Shown piece by piece: positions 39,277 to 48,887 of a stretch of DNA of 59,052 nt (within the stretch, counting starts at the first letter, position 1; the number at the start of each line of letters is the position of its first letter). The stretch is taken from the IMG/VR virus record IMGVR_UViG_3300025030_000115, positions 1 through 59,052 of that record. One strand, 5' to 3'. Source of the DNA: a virus. The position numbers and the translations under genes are program-made. A model generated the notes under the pieces. The model was not told where the DNA came from, did not search any database, and worked only from the letters and a program-made list of their open reading frames with translations.

Positions 39277-40944
39277 CTAGAAAATTCCCAACTCCGTATA
39301 ATCGCCCCAATAACTATCTTTCTCCGAAAAATTATTCTTGCTATAAAGGTCGCAGTGGTTTGTAAAATTCTTTCCGTGGTTAATATGGGCACTAGAATTA
39401 ACACAGTGCCAAGGACTTCTCACTAAATCAGGCTCTAGCATCACCTGCCCTCTTAGCAAAGACTCTTTAACTTTACTCTCAAAATGCACCAAAGCATCAC
39501 TAAAAAGCATGGTCATCTGGTGCAAAGGAATAGAATCGTGCACATGTCCGTAATCCTGAAAGCCCTCAGAACATACACCTTTTAAGTTAGTATTATAAAT
39601 CACCCCTCCGTCAAAGTCAGGATAATCAAAATAGCCCTCTGGATAAAGTACGTCATGCTCTAAGAAGCTGACATATTTATAAGACCCAGTAGCTTCGGCT
39701 CGGTAAAGTAGTTGAAGAATCTGCAAAGTAATGTTCAGGTGGTTGCTACTCTGAGTCTGTGCTATGAGTTCTGGGAAGGGGTTATTTTCGATAGTTTTCC
39801 AAGTGCTTGTAAGAATATCTGCCTTGCCCCTAGATACTTTCTCCAAATTACCTAAAACATTACTCACAACATTATCGTCATTGTTGTTTGTATAGAATAT
39901 TCCAAGTCTGTTACAGGTACCTTCTGGGATAATTAGATAATCATTTTCGGGGATTACTTTAGAGTACTCAACATCATCCAGTTTGTACTTAACCACTAGG
40001 TGCTTTAGTATGCCTTCTTGGGGGTCCCATCCGGCTAGGATATTATTCACGCAGACGTTAATACCGCTGCCTCTAACCAATCGTTTAAGATTAGCTGTTA
40101 CGTTAGCCCCTCCGTACGATGCTTCTATAATTTCTAACTTCACATTCTTATCCTTTGCAGCGGTTAGTTGTGTAGCTATTGAGTTAACCCTATCAGCGCC
40201 GAAATGTTCTTTTACCGGAGCTAAGTCAAGACCTAGTTCGGTAAAACCTATAACATAGTTTCTGATCCTATCGTCGTAAATCATAGGATAAGGTATATCT
40301 CCCATGCCAGTTTTGAAGAGGTGAACCCAAGACAGGAAAGGAAGACAGAGAGTTTTATGCCCTGCCTTTCTATACTTACTGTGAATGTAGCCCTCTTCCC
40401 CGCCAAAGCCTGCAAAGTCTGGATTAAATCCTAGCCAAGCATCTTTCCTACAAGCAAATAGACCAAGCCCCTGCATAGGAATTTCGTAGGGTTCTGAGTT
40501 AGGGTCTACTGAAGCAGCGCGCCAAGTCCCCCACATACCGCTTGCCCATTCATCATTGAAAGCGTCTGCATAATTAACTAGATCATCATATTTTAGAGGA
40601 CCTTGCAGAAGATCTTTACAGTCAGGATTTTTAGAAGTCCAATCTTTAAAACTAGCCATAGCACCTTCTGTGAGTAAAACATGAGTGTCAATGCACATAA
40701 CCCAGTCACCTAGAGCCTCTCTAAATACAAGGTCTCTAGGTGCTGAAGTTCCTGTTTTTTCTGTGTAAAGAATGTAGCGAGTTCCATAGGTACCGTCTAT
40801 AAAATTCTTTAACCGCGTATCTCCGTAGTTGTCTATCACTAAAATCTCAGTGTCTGTCATATCTTGATACATCAATAGAGACTGCACAGTAAACCAAACT
40901 TCAGTAAAATTGTTATAACTCGCCATTCCTATTGTTAGTTTCAT
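39277..40944 (-). CDS. Two-domain glycosyltransferase (GT2-type, GalNAc-transferase-like N-terminus)
   Basis: Residues 1-270 are a GT-A fold: TIGMASYNNFTEVW, ILVIDNYGD, and CIDTHVLL with a DxH metal motif (Asp86, His88), as in polypeptide GalNAc-transferases, then GFGGEEGYIHSKYRKAG. Residues 270-555 form a second domain with FLEHDVLYPEGYF, perhaps another transferase site. Its ATG overlaps the fibre stop by 4 bases (ATGA). Because both fibres upstream carry Thr/Pro-rich mucin-like segments, they are a candidate acceptor. A role in host surface or DNA glycosylation is also possible. Confidence 0.85.
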   Translation of the reverse strand: MKLTIGMASYNNFTEVWFTVQSLLMYQDMTDTEILVIDNYGDTRLKNFIDGTYGTRYILYTEKTGTSAPRDLVFREALGDWVMCIDTHVLLTEGAMASFKDWTSKNPDCKDLLQGPLKYDDLVNYADAFNDEWASGMWGTWRAASVDPNSEPYEIPMQGLGLFACRKDAWLGFNPDFAGFGGEEGYIHSKYRKAGHKTLCLPFLSWVHLFKTGMGDIPYPMIYDDRIRNYVIGFTELGLDLAPVKEHFGADRVNSIATQLTAAKDKNVKLEIIEASYGGANVTANLKRLVRGSGINVCVNNILAGWDPQEGILKHLVVKYKLDDVEYSKVIPENDYLIIPEGTCNRLGIFYTNNNDDNVVSNVLGNLEKVSRGKADILTSTWKTIENNPFPELIAQTQSSNHLNITLQILQLLYRAEATGSYKYVSFLEHDVLYPEGYFDYPDFDGGVIYNTNLKGVCSEGFQDYGHVHDSIPLHQMTMLFSDALVHFESKVKESLLRGQVMLEPDLVRSPWHCVNSSAHINHGKNFTNHCDLYSKNNFSEKDSYWGDYTELGIF

Positions 40945-43148
40945 AGAAGACTCTTTACTCCTGCGCTTGTTTTAATCCTTACTGCACCGTTATTTGAATA
41001 GAGTGCCAAAGATAAAATACCACTTGGTGTTTTAATTCTTAGAGGCCCGTTATTTGCTGTTAGTATTTGTACTTTAGTTGATCCTGAAAATAGTGTTATA
41101 AACGGTATGAAAGGTGCTACAGTTGTTGTATTAGTTGGTTGTGCTGTTGTAGTAGTTGGGCTAGCTGTTGTGGTCGGCTGAACTGTTGTAGTCGGGTTAA
41201 TGGTTGTGGTCGTAGCTGCCAAAGTAGTTGTAGGAACTATGGTAGTTGTTGGTTGTGCTGTTGTAGTAGTTGGGCTAGCTGTTGTAGTAGTTGGGCTAGC
41301 TGTTGTGGTCGGGCTAGCCGTAGTAGTTGCCCCCGTTATCACGTATTCCGTGCTGCTCTCGGCCTCTGTCGGCCCCCCGTTAGTCGGCACAGAGTACGCG
41401 GTGAGCGTAGTGGATGATGCAACCGCCACGTCTACCTGATTGGTTGCCGTAGTCCAGTCGGTGTCACCAGTCTTCTTGTAGTAGATCGTGGATGGACGGG
41501 TTGCCTGTAGCCGTACCGTCTGCGCCCCTACGTAAGTCCCTGCCGGTTTAGATCTGAGAGTCTGCGGGGCTACGGCGGTATCTTCCTGAAAACCGACCCA
41601 CATCCCTTTGAAAATAGTACTGTATTGCCCCCAAACGACATCGGGGGGACCAGTGTAGCGATCCCACCAGGTATTACCGCCCGATAGATTTGGTGCATTA
41701 CCCTGTGTACTGATCACCTTGCATCTGAAGTAGACAAACGCGTTAGTAGCAGCTAGTAGGTAAACTATCTCGTCCTGAAGGTAAATCCTGTTCGGGTCGT
41801 AGAGATAGACCCCTGTAGCGTGACCGTCTATCCGGAAGTAGACCTTTCTAGCTGCACCAGCTATGGAGTTAAGATCGACCTCGTAAGTACCCTCGGGATG
41901 GTAGCCGTCACCTGCGATAGATACACCATTTGCAACGACCGTATCCGACAAGAGCGCATCGGTTTCGGCGTTATAAACCTTGACCGTGACCCAATCCGAG
42001 CTTGCTGGTTTGAGCTTGTAGGCGAAGCGCAGTTCATCAAATTTATGACCAGCTTGAACCTCTACGACAGGACTAGTTGCCCCGAAATCGCCGGTCGATG
42101 GCGGCCCGCTTTCACCGGCAGTCATTAATGCGCCCTGAGTGAGAGAACGGAATACTGTCGTTGAACCGTCGGATACGGTATCCTCGACCCACACGCCCTC
42201 TGAACCGACAGTTCCCGGCTCGATACCGAGAGTAGCCCCCTCGTAGTCTTCCCACCCGACCAGAGCGCGCCAAGTAGTTCCCGCATGTCTTACCAGATAG
42301 CCGCGCCCGTAATCCCACGTTCCTGCGTAGCTGCTCATCCAGTACGGCGGCTGTTCGACCTTGGTTATGCCACCTATCCAGAATTCGCCTATTTCTGGAC
42401 TCTCGACAATCATAGTACCGGAATCAACCGCGTTGCCGTCTTGAGCCTCTTCGCCTATCCCTATGCCGCCAGTGAACCCCCACATCGGGCGGCCTGATAC
42501 CTCCACCCCATGCACATAGATCACCCTCGACCAAGCCACCCATTCGCGGGTGAACGGATAGGACATGCGGTAAGGGACTACTCCGCTGATCGCGGGAGTG
42601 TATACCGAGGGCAATGCTGTACTGCCGCCTACTGACCGCCAAGTCCCGCCATTGACCCGCATTCTGATTGTAGGACTTGGTGCATCTGGTAGATAATCCT
42701 CTTCCACCAGAGTCAGTGAACTTAGGCTGACTGCTTCAGTTACCGGCCCTGTAGTCGTTATCCCGTTGCCGCCATCGTTGAATGATGTTATGGCGGGTCT
42801 GGAGTTGGGGGTGAAAGTCCCGCTGTCAGACATCAAGGTGCAGCGGTACTGTGATTCTCCTATCAGTATTGCACCAACGGTAGCAAAACTTTCTGTCCCG
42901 ACAACCTGAGTCTGGTACTTGATGCTTTGAGCTGCCTTGTTGTCAAAGAGCGGCAGAAACAGGGTCGGCTGCGCCAATAACTGTGACTGACTGGCAGGAT
43001 CTATGATCGCTTTACCGCCCGATATGGTAAAGAAATCGGAATGAAAAAGCCACTTGTCAAAGTTACCTGCTGACCAATCCTCTACGAACACGTTACCGTT
43101 GGCGTCGAGGTAGAGGTTTACGATTTTGGTAACGGCTGGAACTGCCAT
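40941..43148 (-). CDS. Tail fibre/receptor-binding protein with Thr-rich linker (735 aa)
   Basis: A late structural protein, probably a fibre. It has Gly/Trp-rich beta domains, then a part like the CHB_HEX_C family (GAQTVRLQA...TIYYKKTGDTDW, about 543-603), a Thr/Ser/Pro linker at 605-676 (TTTASPTTT units), and two short repeats at the end (GPLRIKTPSGILSL and GAVRIKTSAGVKSL). Hand counts of three 60-base lines near 42.2-42.5 kb give 57-65% GC, well above the rest of the window. Start follows AAAGGAG. Four bases overlap the glycosyltransferase. Confidence 0.8.
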   Translation of the reverse strand: MAVPAVTKIVNLYLDANGNVFVEDWSAGNFDKWLFHSDFFTISGGKAIIDPASQSQLLAQPTLFLPLFDNKAAQSIKYQTQVVGTESFATVGAILIGESQYRCTLMSDSGTFTPNSRPAITSFNDGGNGITTTGPVTEAVSLSSLTLVEEDYLPDAPSPTIRMRVNGGTWRSVGGSTALPSVYTPAISGVVPYRMSYPFTREWVAWSRVIYVHGVEVSGRPMWGFTGGIGIGEEAQDGNAVDSGTMIVESPEIGEFWIGGITKVEQPPYWMSSYAGTWDYGRGYLVRHAGTTWRALVGWEDYEGATLGIEPGTVGSEGVWVEDTVSDGSTTVFRSLTQGALMTAGESGPPSTGDFGATSPVVEVQAGHKFDELRFAYKLKPASSDWVTVKVYNAETDALLSDTVVANGVSIAGDGYHPEGTYEVDLNSIAGAARKVYFRIDGHATGVYLYDPNRIYLQDEIVYLLAATNAFVYFRCKVISTQGNAPNLSGGNTWWDRYTGPPDVVWGQYSTIFKGMWVGFQEDTAVAPQTLRSKPAGTYVGAQTVRLQATRPSTIYYKKTGDTDWTTATNQVDVAVASSTTLTAYSVPTNGGPTEAESSTEYVITGATTTASPTTTASPTTTTASPTTTTAQPTTTIVPTTTLAATTTTINPTTTVQPTTTASPTTTTAQPTNTTTVAPFIPFITLFSGSTKVQILTANNGPLRIKTPSGILSLALYSNNGAVRIKTSAGVKSLL
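41121..41336 (-). repeat. Thr/Pro/Ser-rich repeat in the 735-aa fibre
   Basis: About 72 residues built from degenerate TTTASP / TTTTAQP units; runs of ACT/ACA/ACC codons make the DNA a degenerate short repeat. A mucin-like, probably extended linker. Confidence 0.9.
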
Positions 43149-43151
43149 AAG

Positions 43152-44540
43152 TTACTCCTTTTTCCAGTCGTCTAATGTAAAGGTCACACCGGGAGTAGCC
43201 GCTATCGGAGGCACGACTTGAAGTCTGAATGTGGATGTGCTGCTAAGATAGTTAGATGCTATTGTCGATGTTCCCTTCAACACACCATTCCGATAGTATT
43301 CAATTGTGGTTGCTGATGCGTACTTGATTTTAAGTACATCATTGACGGGGTAGGTGAACCCTGCGGCATTAATTGATTCTATCGCGTAAGGTGCGAGGTT
43401 GGATGACAGGTATGTTTCTATCCCTGAATCCTCCCCATCTTCCCAACGCTCCATATTATAGTAAAGACCTATCAGGTTACTGTTTACTGGGTTAACTATA
43501 ATCAAGCCCAGAAAACCTTTAAGCAGGTTAGTAGACGTTATCTCAGATATGCTCGACAGCTTTACCGATAGGCTGTCTCCCACTGCAAACGGTATCGGGT
43601 TTTTAGTATTAAGAAGTACGTTAGGGTTGCCCGCTGAAGGTCGAGACTGTATCTGCAACTGATTACCTACGACCTTCGCGTAAGCCTCGGCAGCTACATC
43701 TATAAACGTAGGTGCATTGAGTAAGCTGGTTTCATAGTTAGTGCCCGGTATCGAATCATCTGCTGCATTGAAGGTGATGTTAAAACCAGCCGGAGCCGCC
43801 GTCGTGGTCGTGGTGGTCGGTACTGCCGTAGTGGTGGGTGCCGTCGTGGTAGTTGTGGCGGCGACAGTTGTAGTAGGAGCCGCCGTAGTAGTTGCAGCAA
43901 CAGTAGTGGTAGTAGGACTAACCGTAGTCGTAGGCGCACTAGTAGTTGTGGGTACTAAAGTGGTTGTAGCTGCTACAGTAGTGATTGCCGAAACAGTAGT
44001 CGTAGGACCTGCCGTAGTAGTTGCGGCAACCGTTGTAGTGGGTGTTACAGTAGTCGTGGGTGCAATAGTGGTTGTCGGAGCTACAGTAGTACTAGGCACC
44101 TCAGTAGTTGTCCCTAACAAATCAGTCCTAATAACAAACGTATAGCCCTGTGCAAACAATGCATCTTCCTGTGCTTGCGTAGCAGCTTCACCTACAAGTA
44201 TTCCAGACTGACCGATTCTAGCATCTATCTTCCGAATTACTTCCTGAGTTAAATGAAAGGCAAACTCGCTATCGCCAGCGTGTATTTCAGCGAGACCTAG
44301 GTTGGGAGTCCAGTCAGTAGTTATCTGGTAAGCCGAACCAGCCACAGAAATTCCAGCGTAGTTGGGGCTGATTTTAATTTGGGTATTACTATCCACCGAT
44401 ATAACCCCGTAAATAGCAGCTACCCCGTAAACCTTAAAAGTATCCCCAACATTAACCTTACTGAGCCAAGAAGTTCCCACCCCAGTCACTACATTTGTAC
44501 CTTGATCTACAGATACTGCGCCTACCTGATACTGTGCCAT
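43152..44540 (-). CDS. Tail fibre protein with mucin-like Thr/Pro linker (462 aa)
   Basis: Residues 1-140 form a beta-rich head (VTGVGTSWLSKVNVGDTF..., a phage particle attachment-like domain), 144-250 are a Thr/Pro/Ala linker (TTTVAPTTT units), and the C-terminus (FNITFNAADD...GLYYNMERWEDGED...EYYRNGVLKGT) looks like a concanavalin-type carbohydrate-binding jelly roll. It has its own promoter (copy B). It could bind host sugars. Neighbouring glycosyltransferase may modify its linker. Confidence 0.8.
   Translation of the reverse strand: MAQYQVGAVSVDQGTNVVTGVGTSWLSKVNVGDTFKVYGVAAIYGVISVDSNTQIKISPNYAGISVAGSAYQITTDWTPNLGLAEIHAGDSEFAFHLTQEVIRKIDARIGQSGILVGEAATQAQEDALFAQGYTFVIRTDLLGTTTEVPSTTVAPTTTIAPTTTVTPTTTVAATTTAGPTTTVSAITTVAATTTLVPTTTSAPTTTVSPTTTTVAATTTAAPTTTVAATTTTTAPTTTAVPTTTTTTAAPAGFNITFNAADDSIPGTNYETSLLNAPTFIDVAAEAYAKVVGNQLQIQSRPSAGNPNVLLNTKNPIPFAVGDSLSVKLSSISEITSTNLLKGFLGLIIVNPVNSNLIGLYYNMERWEDGEDSGIETYLSSNLAPYAIESINAAGFTYPVNDVLKIKYASATTIEYYRNGVLKGTSTIASNYLSSTSTFRLQVVPPIAATPGVTFTLDDWKKE
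43791..44111 (-). repeat. Thr/Pro/Ala-rich repeat in the 462-aa fibre
   Basis: About 107 residues of imperfect 6- to 8-residue units such as APTTTV and AATTTA. The DNA is a degenerate repeat of Thr codons, a likely hot spot for length change by slippage. Confidence 0.9.
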
Positions 44541-44588
44541 ACAAGTCTCCTAACGATTTTATACTAAAACAATAAATCATTTCACTTT

Positions 44589-44620
44589 ATTATATACACT
44601 CTTTGGGTAATAAATATTAC
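44589..44620 (-). promoter_or_regulatory. Phage-type promoter GTAATA-N18-TATATAAT (copy B)
   Basis: On the minus strand GTAATA starts at 44620 and TATATAAT covers 44596-44589, then AA and AGTGAA. The GTAATA box has an inverted partner two bases on (TATTAC). It lies 49 bases before the 462-aa fibre start in a 99-bp gap that holds nothing else. Confidence 0.75.
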
Positions 44621-44639
44621 TTGGCAAGTACATTTAATA

Positions 44640-45155
44640 CTAGGCCCACCTAATTGCTTCTACTTCCTCTACTGTCCCAGCTAATTCTATTTGAGTTTTT
44701 ATGGCTCTGGCCTTTTGGTGTATAGCGTCGCCTCTCAAAGCCATAGTTATGGGTATCTGAACCATCTGAGATTTGTTTAGAGTTATTGTAGAGCTATCCT
44801 GACAAGTCCATTCTATAGAAAACTCTGGGGCAACTTGTGCAGCTTGAACTGCTATGCTAATTCTTCTGATAGCTGCTGAGTCTGAGTCAAACCTTTTGCC
44901 TAGATAATCAAAGCCAGAGAGTTCTTCTGCGTCTCTGGCTTTTTTGATTTCTTCCCACTTCATAGTTTTAGCGTCAGCTAGGTCTATCGTCGGAAGTATA
45001 GAAACCGGTTCTCCGTTGATGATGTGTGTTGCTTCCGTTGGGCAGTTGAGAAAAAATTCCTCACCTTCGAAACATTGACTTGCCGCTTGACTTATAGGAC
45101 AATCCGTATGCCTACTTATAAAACCGGTAGACACGTCATAAATAGCTATATGCAT
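44640..45155 (-). CDS. DUF4376-type tail protein, possible fibre assembly factor
   Basis: The second half (MKWEEIKKARDAEELSGFDYLGKRFDSD...AIRRISIAVQAA...IHQKARAIKTQIELA...VEAIRW) fits DUF4376, a domain common downstream of phage tail fibre genes. The N-terminus is a small beta domain. Its position after the large fibre fits a tail-associated or chaperone role. Start after AGGAGTATAATAAT. Confidence 0.78.
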   Translation of the reverse strand: MHIAIYDVSTGFISRHTDCPISQAASQCFEGEEFFLNCPTEATHIINGEPVSILPTIDLADAKTMKWEEIKKARDAEELSGFDYLGKRFDSDSAAIRRISIAVQAAQVAPEFSIEWTCQDSSTITLNKSQMVQIPITMALRGDAIHQKARAIKTQIELAGTVEEVEAIRWA

Positions 45156-45167
45156 ATTATTATACTC

Positions 45168-48100
45168 CTAACGTTTAATTGCCATTATTTCCAATGTAGG
45201 CTTATTGATCCACCTGCCGCTGCTAGCATCTGCGTATAGTGCTATAGTGTGGGACTGCCCTACGGCTAAGGCGGTTTTTGCGTTAACCCCGAATCCTTGG
45301 TAGTCCATATAATAAGTAGTAGAATAGCCTTGAGTACTCCCCACCGAAATACCATTCACACGTATCCCCATACCCGCAGCATAACCGTTAAAGTAAGCAT
45401 GCGCCCTAATCGCCACACTGACGTTACCTACTTCTGTAGGCACTGTGGTTAAATCCACTACTGTGGTACACATCTGAATGCTAGCATGTGCGGAAAAGTC
45501 CGCTGAAGTGTAAAAGTAATTCTGTCCTAGAGTTAGATACGAAAGTATTAATGCCTCGCCTTTTATCTGCAACGTATCTACATAAGCATCCCCAGTATAA
45601 ATCTTGTTGCCGTCTATAGTTGTCTCACCGGGTTTTGTCCAGTTCGTTATAGTGTTACTGGCTGTATTTGCTGTGCTTTGGGCTGCATCCGCTAAAGTTT
45701 TTGCTTTAGTAGCTATGGCATTTAGTAGCGTGGTTCTGGCATCATAGTAGTTTTTGAAGTTAGTTCTGAATGTTGCCCCTACTATATTAGATGTAGCAGT
45801 TAAATCAGTCAGTAAAGGAGTAATGTAAGTAGACAGCGTGGTGTAAGCTGTTCCATACGCTGTCTTTTCTGTAGTTATGCCAAAACTAGTAGCCTGGGTA
45901 TCATTTGCTGATTTTTCCGCTACAACTACGTCCCACTCTAATTTAACAGATTGCTTTTCTACTGGCGTTAGTTTGCTGTCTGAAGCTATGTCAGATAATA
46001 GACTATTTGCCGTTGTTGCATCTGCTAAAGCTGTTGCAGCATTGTCTCTCACGGTAGCTGCTAATGTTCCGCCCACCTTAGCTACGTCACTGGCGTACAC
46101 CATATTATCAGAGTCAGTGTATGTTACTGTGTTGAAGGCAGTAACCATAGAAACATCCCAGCCACTCTTCCATGTATCAATTGAGTAGTTAATATAACCA
46201 ACTATAACGTTCTTAACTGACACTTTAGGGTGTGACCACACAGTGTCTGCTTCCCCAATCCAAACACAAGAACTAACCCCGTCATGCCCGTAACGCACAG
46301 CGTAGTTTGCGTTCACCCCCCCTACTATAGACGATGAGGTATTAACCCACCCCACGCTACTACTATTATAACCTCCGATCAGTACGGTGAAATGTTTATT
46401 AGCTGAGTAGTTATAAACGTCCACTGAAAACTGAATCATGGTGTTTGTCCACAAAACCGGAAGTGCTATTTTGATAGCTCCTGTCACGCCCCCGCTAAAG
46501 GTGTATGAACCACCCACAGGTCTAGCTATAGTGGTTACATCACCGTCTGTGAAGTTTGCCATAGTAGCCGCCTTAGCTGCTATAGCGTTTAGTAAGGCAG
46601 TTCTAGCGTCGTAGTAGTTTTTCCAGTTAACCCTAAAAGCAGCCCCTACTATTGCAGTAGTGGTTGATAAGTTAGCGTCTGACAGCCACGCAGGTATGCC
46701 ACTGCTCCATGTGACACCAGAATTAAGGTAGTTAGCTAGACTTTGAAACGCACTATCGTAAGTAGTTTTTTCAGTTGTAATTCCAAATGAAGTAGCCTGT
46801 GTACCTATGCCCGCCTTTTCAGCAGCCACTATGTCCCACTCTTTGCGTACTGAGTATTTCTCGTTAGGAGTCAACCTACTATCAGAAGCTATATCTGTTA
46901 GCAGATTATTGGCCGTTGTAGCGTTTGCAGCCGCCGTTGTAGCGTTTGCAGCCGCCGTGTTAGCTGTAGTGACGGCAGTGTCAGCAGCGGTGTGGGCAGC
47001 ATCAGCTATAGTTTTTGCTTTGGTAGCTATAGCATTCAGCAGGGCAGTTCGTTTATCATAATAGTTCTTCCAGTTAGTTCTGAAAGTGGAGCCTACTATG
47101 GTAGTAGTAACCGACAAGTTAGCATCTGAAATCCAAGACGGAACCCCGCTACTCCACGTAACACCTGCATTTAAATAGTTAGCAAGAGCCTGAAATGAGT
47201 TTATGTAGTTAGTCTTTTCAGTCGTAATTGTGAAGGTGTCTGCCTGAGTACTTATACCGCTCCACTCTGCTGCAACAATATCCCACTCTTTGCGCACAGA
47301 GTGCTTTTCGGTGGCGGTTAGTTTGTTATCAGCAGCTATATCTGAAAGCAATGAGTTAGCTGTGTTGGCTGAGTTCTGAGCGGTGGCTGCATTAGTCAAG
47401 GCAGTAGCAGCCGTACTACTCGCCGTGGACAAGGTAGACGCGTCAGTGGAACTTATGGCAGCCAAAGAAGTAGGTTTGTCAGTTAAGTTATTATACCCCG
47501 AAGATGCTGCTCCAAAAATAACTTTACCTCTAAAAGTACCGCTGTTAAATTCAGGGCTGCCTGCTTTATCAATCTTCCAACCGGCACTTCCCGCAACATA
47601 ATTACTACTTTGTATCACATTACCTATCTTTGCGTTATCTATATCCCCATCTTTTATTGCTGCTTTAGCTATGTAAACTGTTCCTTGGTCAACTATGAAA
47701 GGTACCAATGGGGTAGCTCCTGGCCCCGCACCTACAATAGAAAATCTGTCAGCGAGTATCTCTACGTTGCTAGTTACTCCATCACTCCACAGACCTATCC
47801 CAGCTATCTTACCGTTGGCATCTACCTTCAACATCATCTTAGCACTTACTGCGGTGGTTATTGCTCCGTTTATCGCTGTGTTGGTTTGGACAGTAGTAGA
47901 ATAATTAATTAGGGCAGAAGCCGTGTTGTTATTGGCGGTAGCTACGGCCCCCGAAGAAGCAGTAGCAATAGCAGAATCAGTCGCAACCTTTGTATAATAG
48001 CTAGACAAGGAAGTGGCCAAAGATGTATTACTAACGAGAGAAGAAGTAGCTCCGGTAATAGCGGTAGCGGTTGCAGAATCCGCCTCTGCTTTAGTGTAAT

Positions 48101-48878
48101 AGCTGGATAGCGCAGTAGCTAATGAAGAGCTACTAACTAGTGAAGAAGTAGCTCCTGTAATAGCGGTAGCAGTCGCAGAATCTGCTTCTACTTTAGTGTA
48201 GTAGCTAGACAAAGCCGTAGCTAAAGAGGAGCCGCTAATGAATGAAGATGTAGCCCCAGTTATTGCTGTAGCGGTAGCAGAATCAGCCTCAGTCTTTGTG
48301 TAGTAGCTAGTTAACGCAGTAGCTAGCGACTCGTTAGTAACTGACCCCGAAGTGGCCCCTACAACTGCTTGAGCTATTGCCGTATCAGCCTCTACCTTAG
48401 TGTAGTAATAGTCCAACGCTGCGGCTCTGGCTTGGGCTTCCCCAGATACCGCAGCAGCTCTATCCAAAACTTCTTGGGCCAGTCTATCTACCAGACCGAG
48501 TTCAGGCAAGTCTATTAAGTCTATCCTGCTACTAAGTTCAGAGTGCAGCTCGCTGTCTGTAATCTGCCCCGACAGCATAGCAATAACATCCCCAACAGAC
48601 CGTACCTCGACACTCTTTTCCTCAGAGTAGTTTAAACTTAGAAAATCAATGTTTTCGGGGTCTTCAAAACTATCGTAAGCAGCTACCTTAACATAGTACA
48701 CCCCGTCATCTGAAGGGATAGTTACAGAAGTATCAGGCCCAATGCTAACCACATTACTTGCGGAAGGCGTGAAACCGCTCTCTAAAGATGCATTGATTAC
48801 ATAACCTACCACGTCAAGGTCAGGTGCCGGATTAAATGTCACTACATAATTTTTTATTCCAGCTTCTAAGTTTATCAT
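45168..48878 (-). CDS. Large central tail fibre protein with repeats (1236 aa)
   Basis: Residues 1-95 form a fibronectin-III-like domain (IKNYVVTFNPAPDLDVVGYVI). Then come 34-residue YYTK repeats (158-293), a gpJ-type C-terminal part (MLKVDANGKIAGIGLW...VDQGTVYIAKAAIKDGDI, DUF1983-like), three 110-130-residue coiled repeats with TEKxSVRKEWD and FRxNWKNYYDxRTxLLNAI, and an end with a beta domain. It continues the lambda gpJ arrangement as a separate gene. Start after AAGGATAATTT. It likely forms the host-contacting tail tip fibre. Confidence 0.85.
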   Translation of the reverse strand: MINLEAGIKNYVVTFNPAPDLDVVGYVINASLESGFTPSASNVVSIGPDTSVTIPSDDGVYYVKVAAYDSFEDPENIDFLSLNYSEEKSVEVRSVGDVIAMLSGQITDSELHSELSSRIDLIDLPELGLVDRLAQEVLDRAAAVSGEAQARAAALDYYYTKVEADTAIAQAVVGATSGSVTNESLATALTSYYTKTEADSATATAITGATSSFISGSSLATALSSYYTKVEADSATATAITGATSSLVSSSSLATALSSYYTKAEADSATATAITGATSSLVSNTSLATSLSSYYTKVATDSAIATASSGAVATANNNTASALINYSTTVQTNTAINGAITTAVSAKMMLKVDANGKIAGIGLWSDGVTSNVEILADRFSIVGAGPGATPLVPFIVDQGTVYIAKAAIKDGDIDNAKIGNVIQSSNYVAGSAGWKIDKAGSPEFNSGTFRGKVIFGAASSGYNNLTDKPTSLAAISSTDASTLSTASSTAATALTNAATAQNSANTANSLLSDIAADNKLTATEKHSVRKEWDIVAAEWSGISTQADTFTITTEKTNYINSFQALANYLNAGVTWSSGVPSWISDANLSVTTTIVGSTFRTNWKNYYDKRTALLNAIATKAKTIADAAHTAADTAVTTANTAAANATTAAANATTANNLLTDIASDSRLTPNEKYSVRKEWDIVAAEKAGIGTQATSFGITTEKTTYDSAFQSLANYLNSGVTWSSGIPAWLSDANLSTTTAIVGAAFRVNWKNYYDARTALLNAIAAKAATMANFTDGDVTTIARPVGGSYTFSGGVTGAIKIALPVLWTNTMIQFSVDVYNYSANKHFTVLIGGYNSSSVGWVNTSSSIVGGVNANYAVRYGHDGVSSCVWIGEADTVWSHPKVSVKNVIVGYINYSIDTWKSGWDVSMVTAFNTVTYTDSDNMVYASDVAKVGGTLAATVRDNAATALADATTANSLLSDIASDSKLTPVEKQSVKLEWDVVVAEKSANDTQATSFGITTEKTAYGTAYTTLSTYITPLLTDLTATSNIVGATFRTNFKNYYDARTTLLNAIATKAKTLADAAQSTANTASNTITNWTKPGETTIDGNKIYTGDAYVDTLQIKGEALILSYLTLGQNYFYTSADFSAHASIQMCTTVVDLTTVPTEVGNVSVAIRAHAYFNGYAAGMGIRVNGISVGSTQGYSTTYYMDYQGFGVNAKTALAVGQSHTIALYADASSGRWINKPTLEIMAIKR
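45690..47370 (-). repeat. Three large internal modules in the central fibre gene
   Basis: Approximate positions are 46995-47370, 46558-46915 and 45690-46010. Each encodes LLxDIAxDxKLTxxEKxSVxxEWD, then TTEKTxY and FRxNxKNYYDxRTxLLNAI. Modules one and two are closest; between two and three a beta domain is inserted. Confidence 0.85.
48000..48407 (-). repeat. Four 34-residue (102-bp) tandem repeats in the central fibre gene
   Basis: Four units beginning YYTK.EAD and containing ATAITGATSS and SLATALSS lie end to end at residues 158-293; a fifth is partial. They probably form a trimeric stalk. Confidence 0.9.
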
Positions 48879-48887
48879 AAATTATCC

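Noticed and set aside
41139-44145. Long plus-strand frames with Val- or Cys-rich repetitive products opposite the two fibre genes
   Set aside because: They are the complement of the Thr-codon repeats; no ribosome site, and the minus-strand genes fit tail fibre domains.
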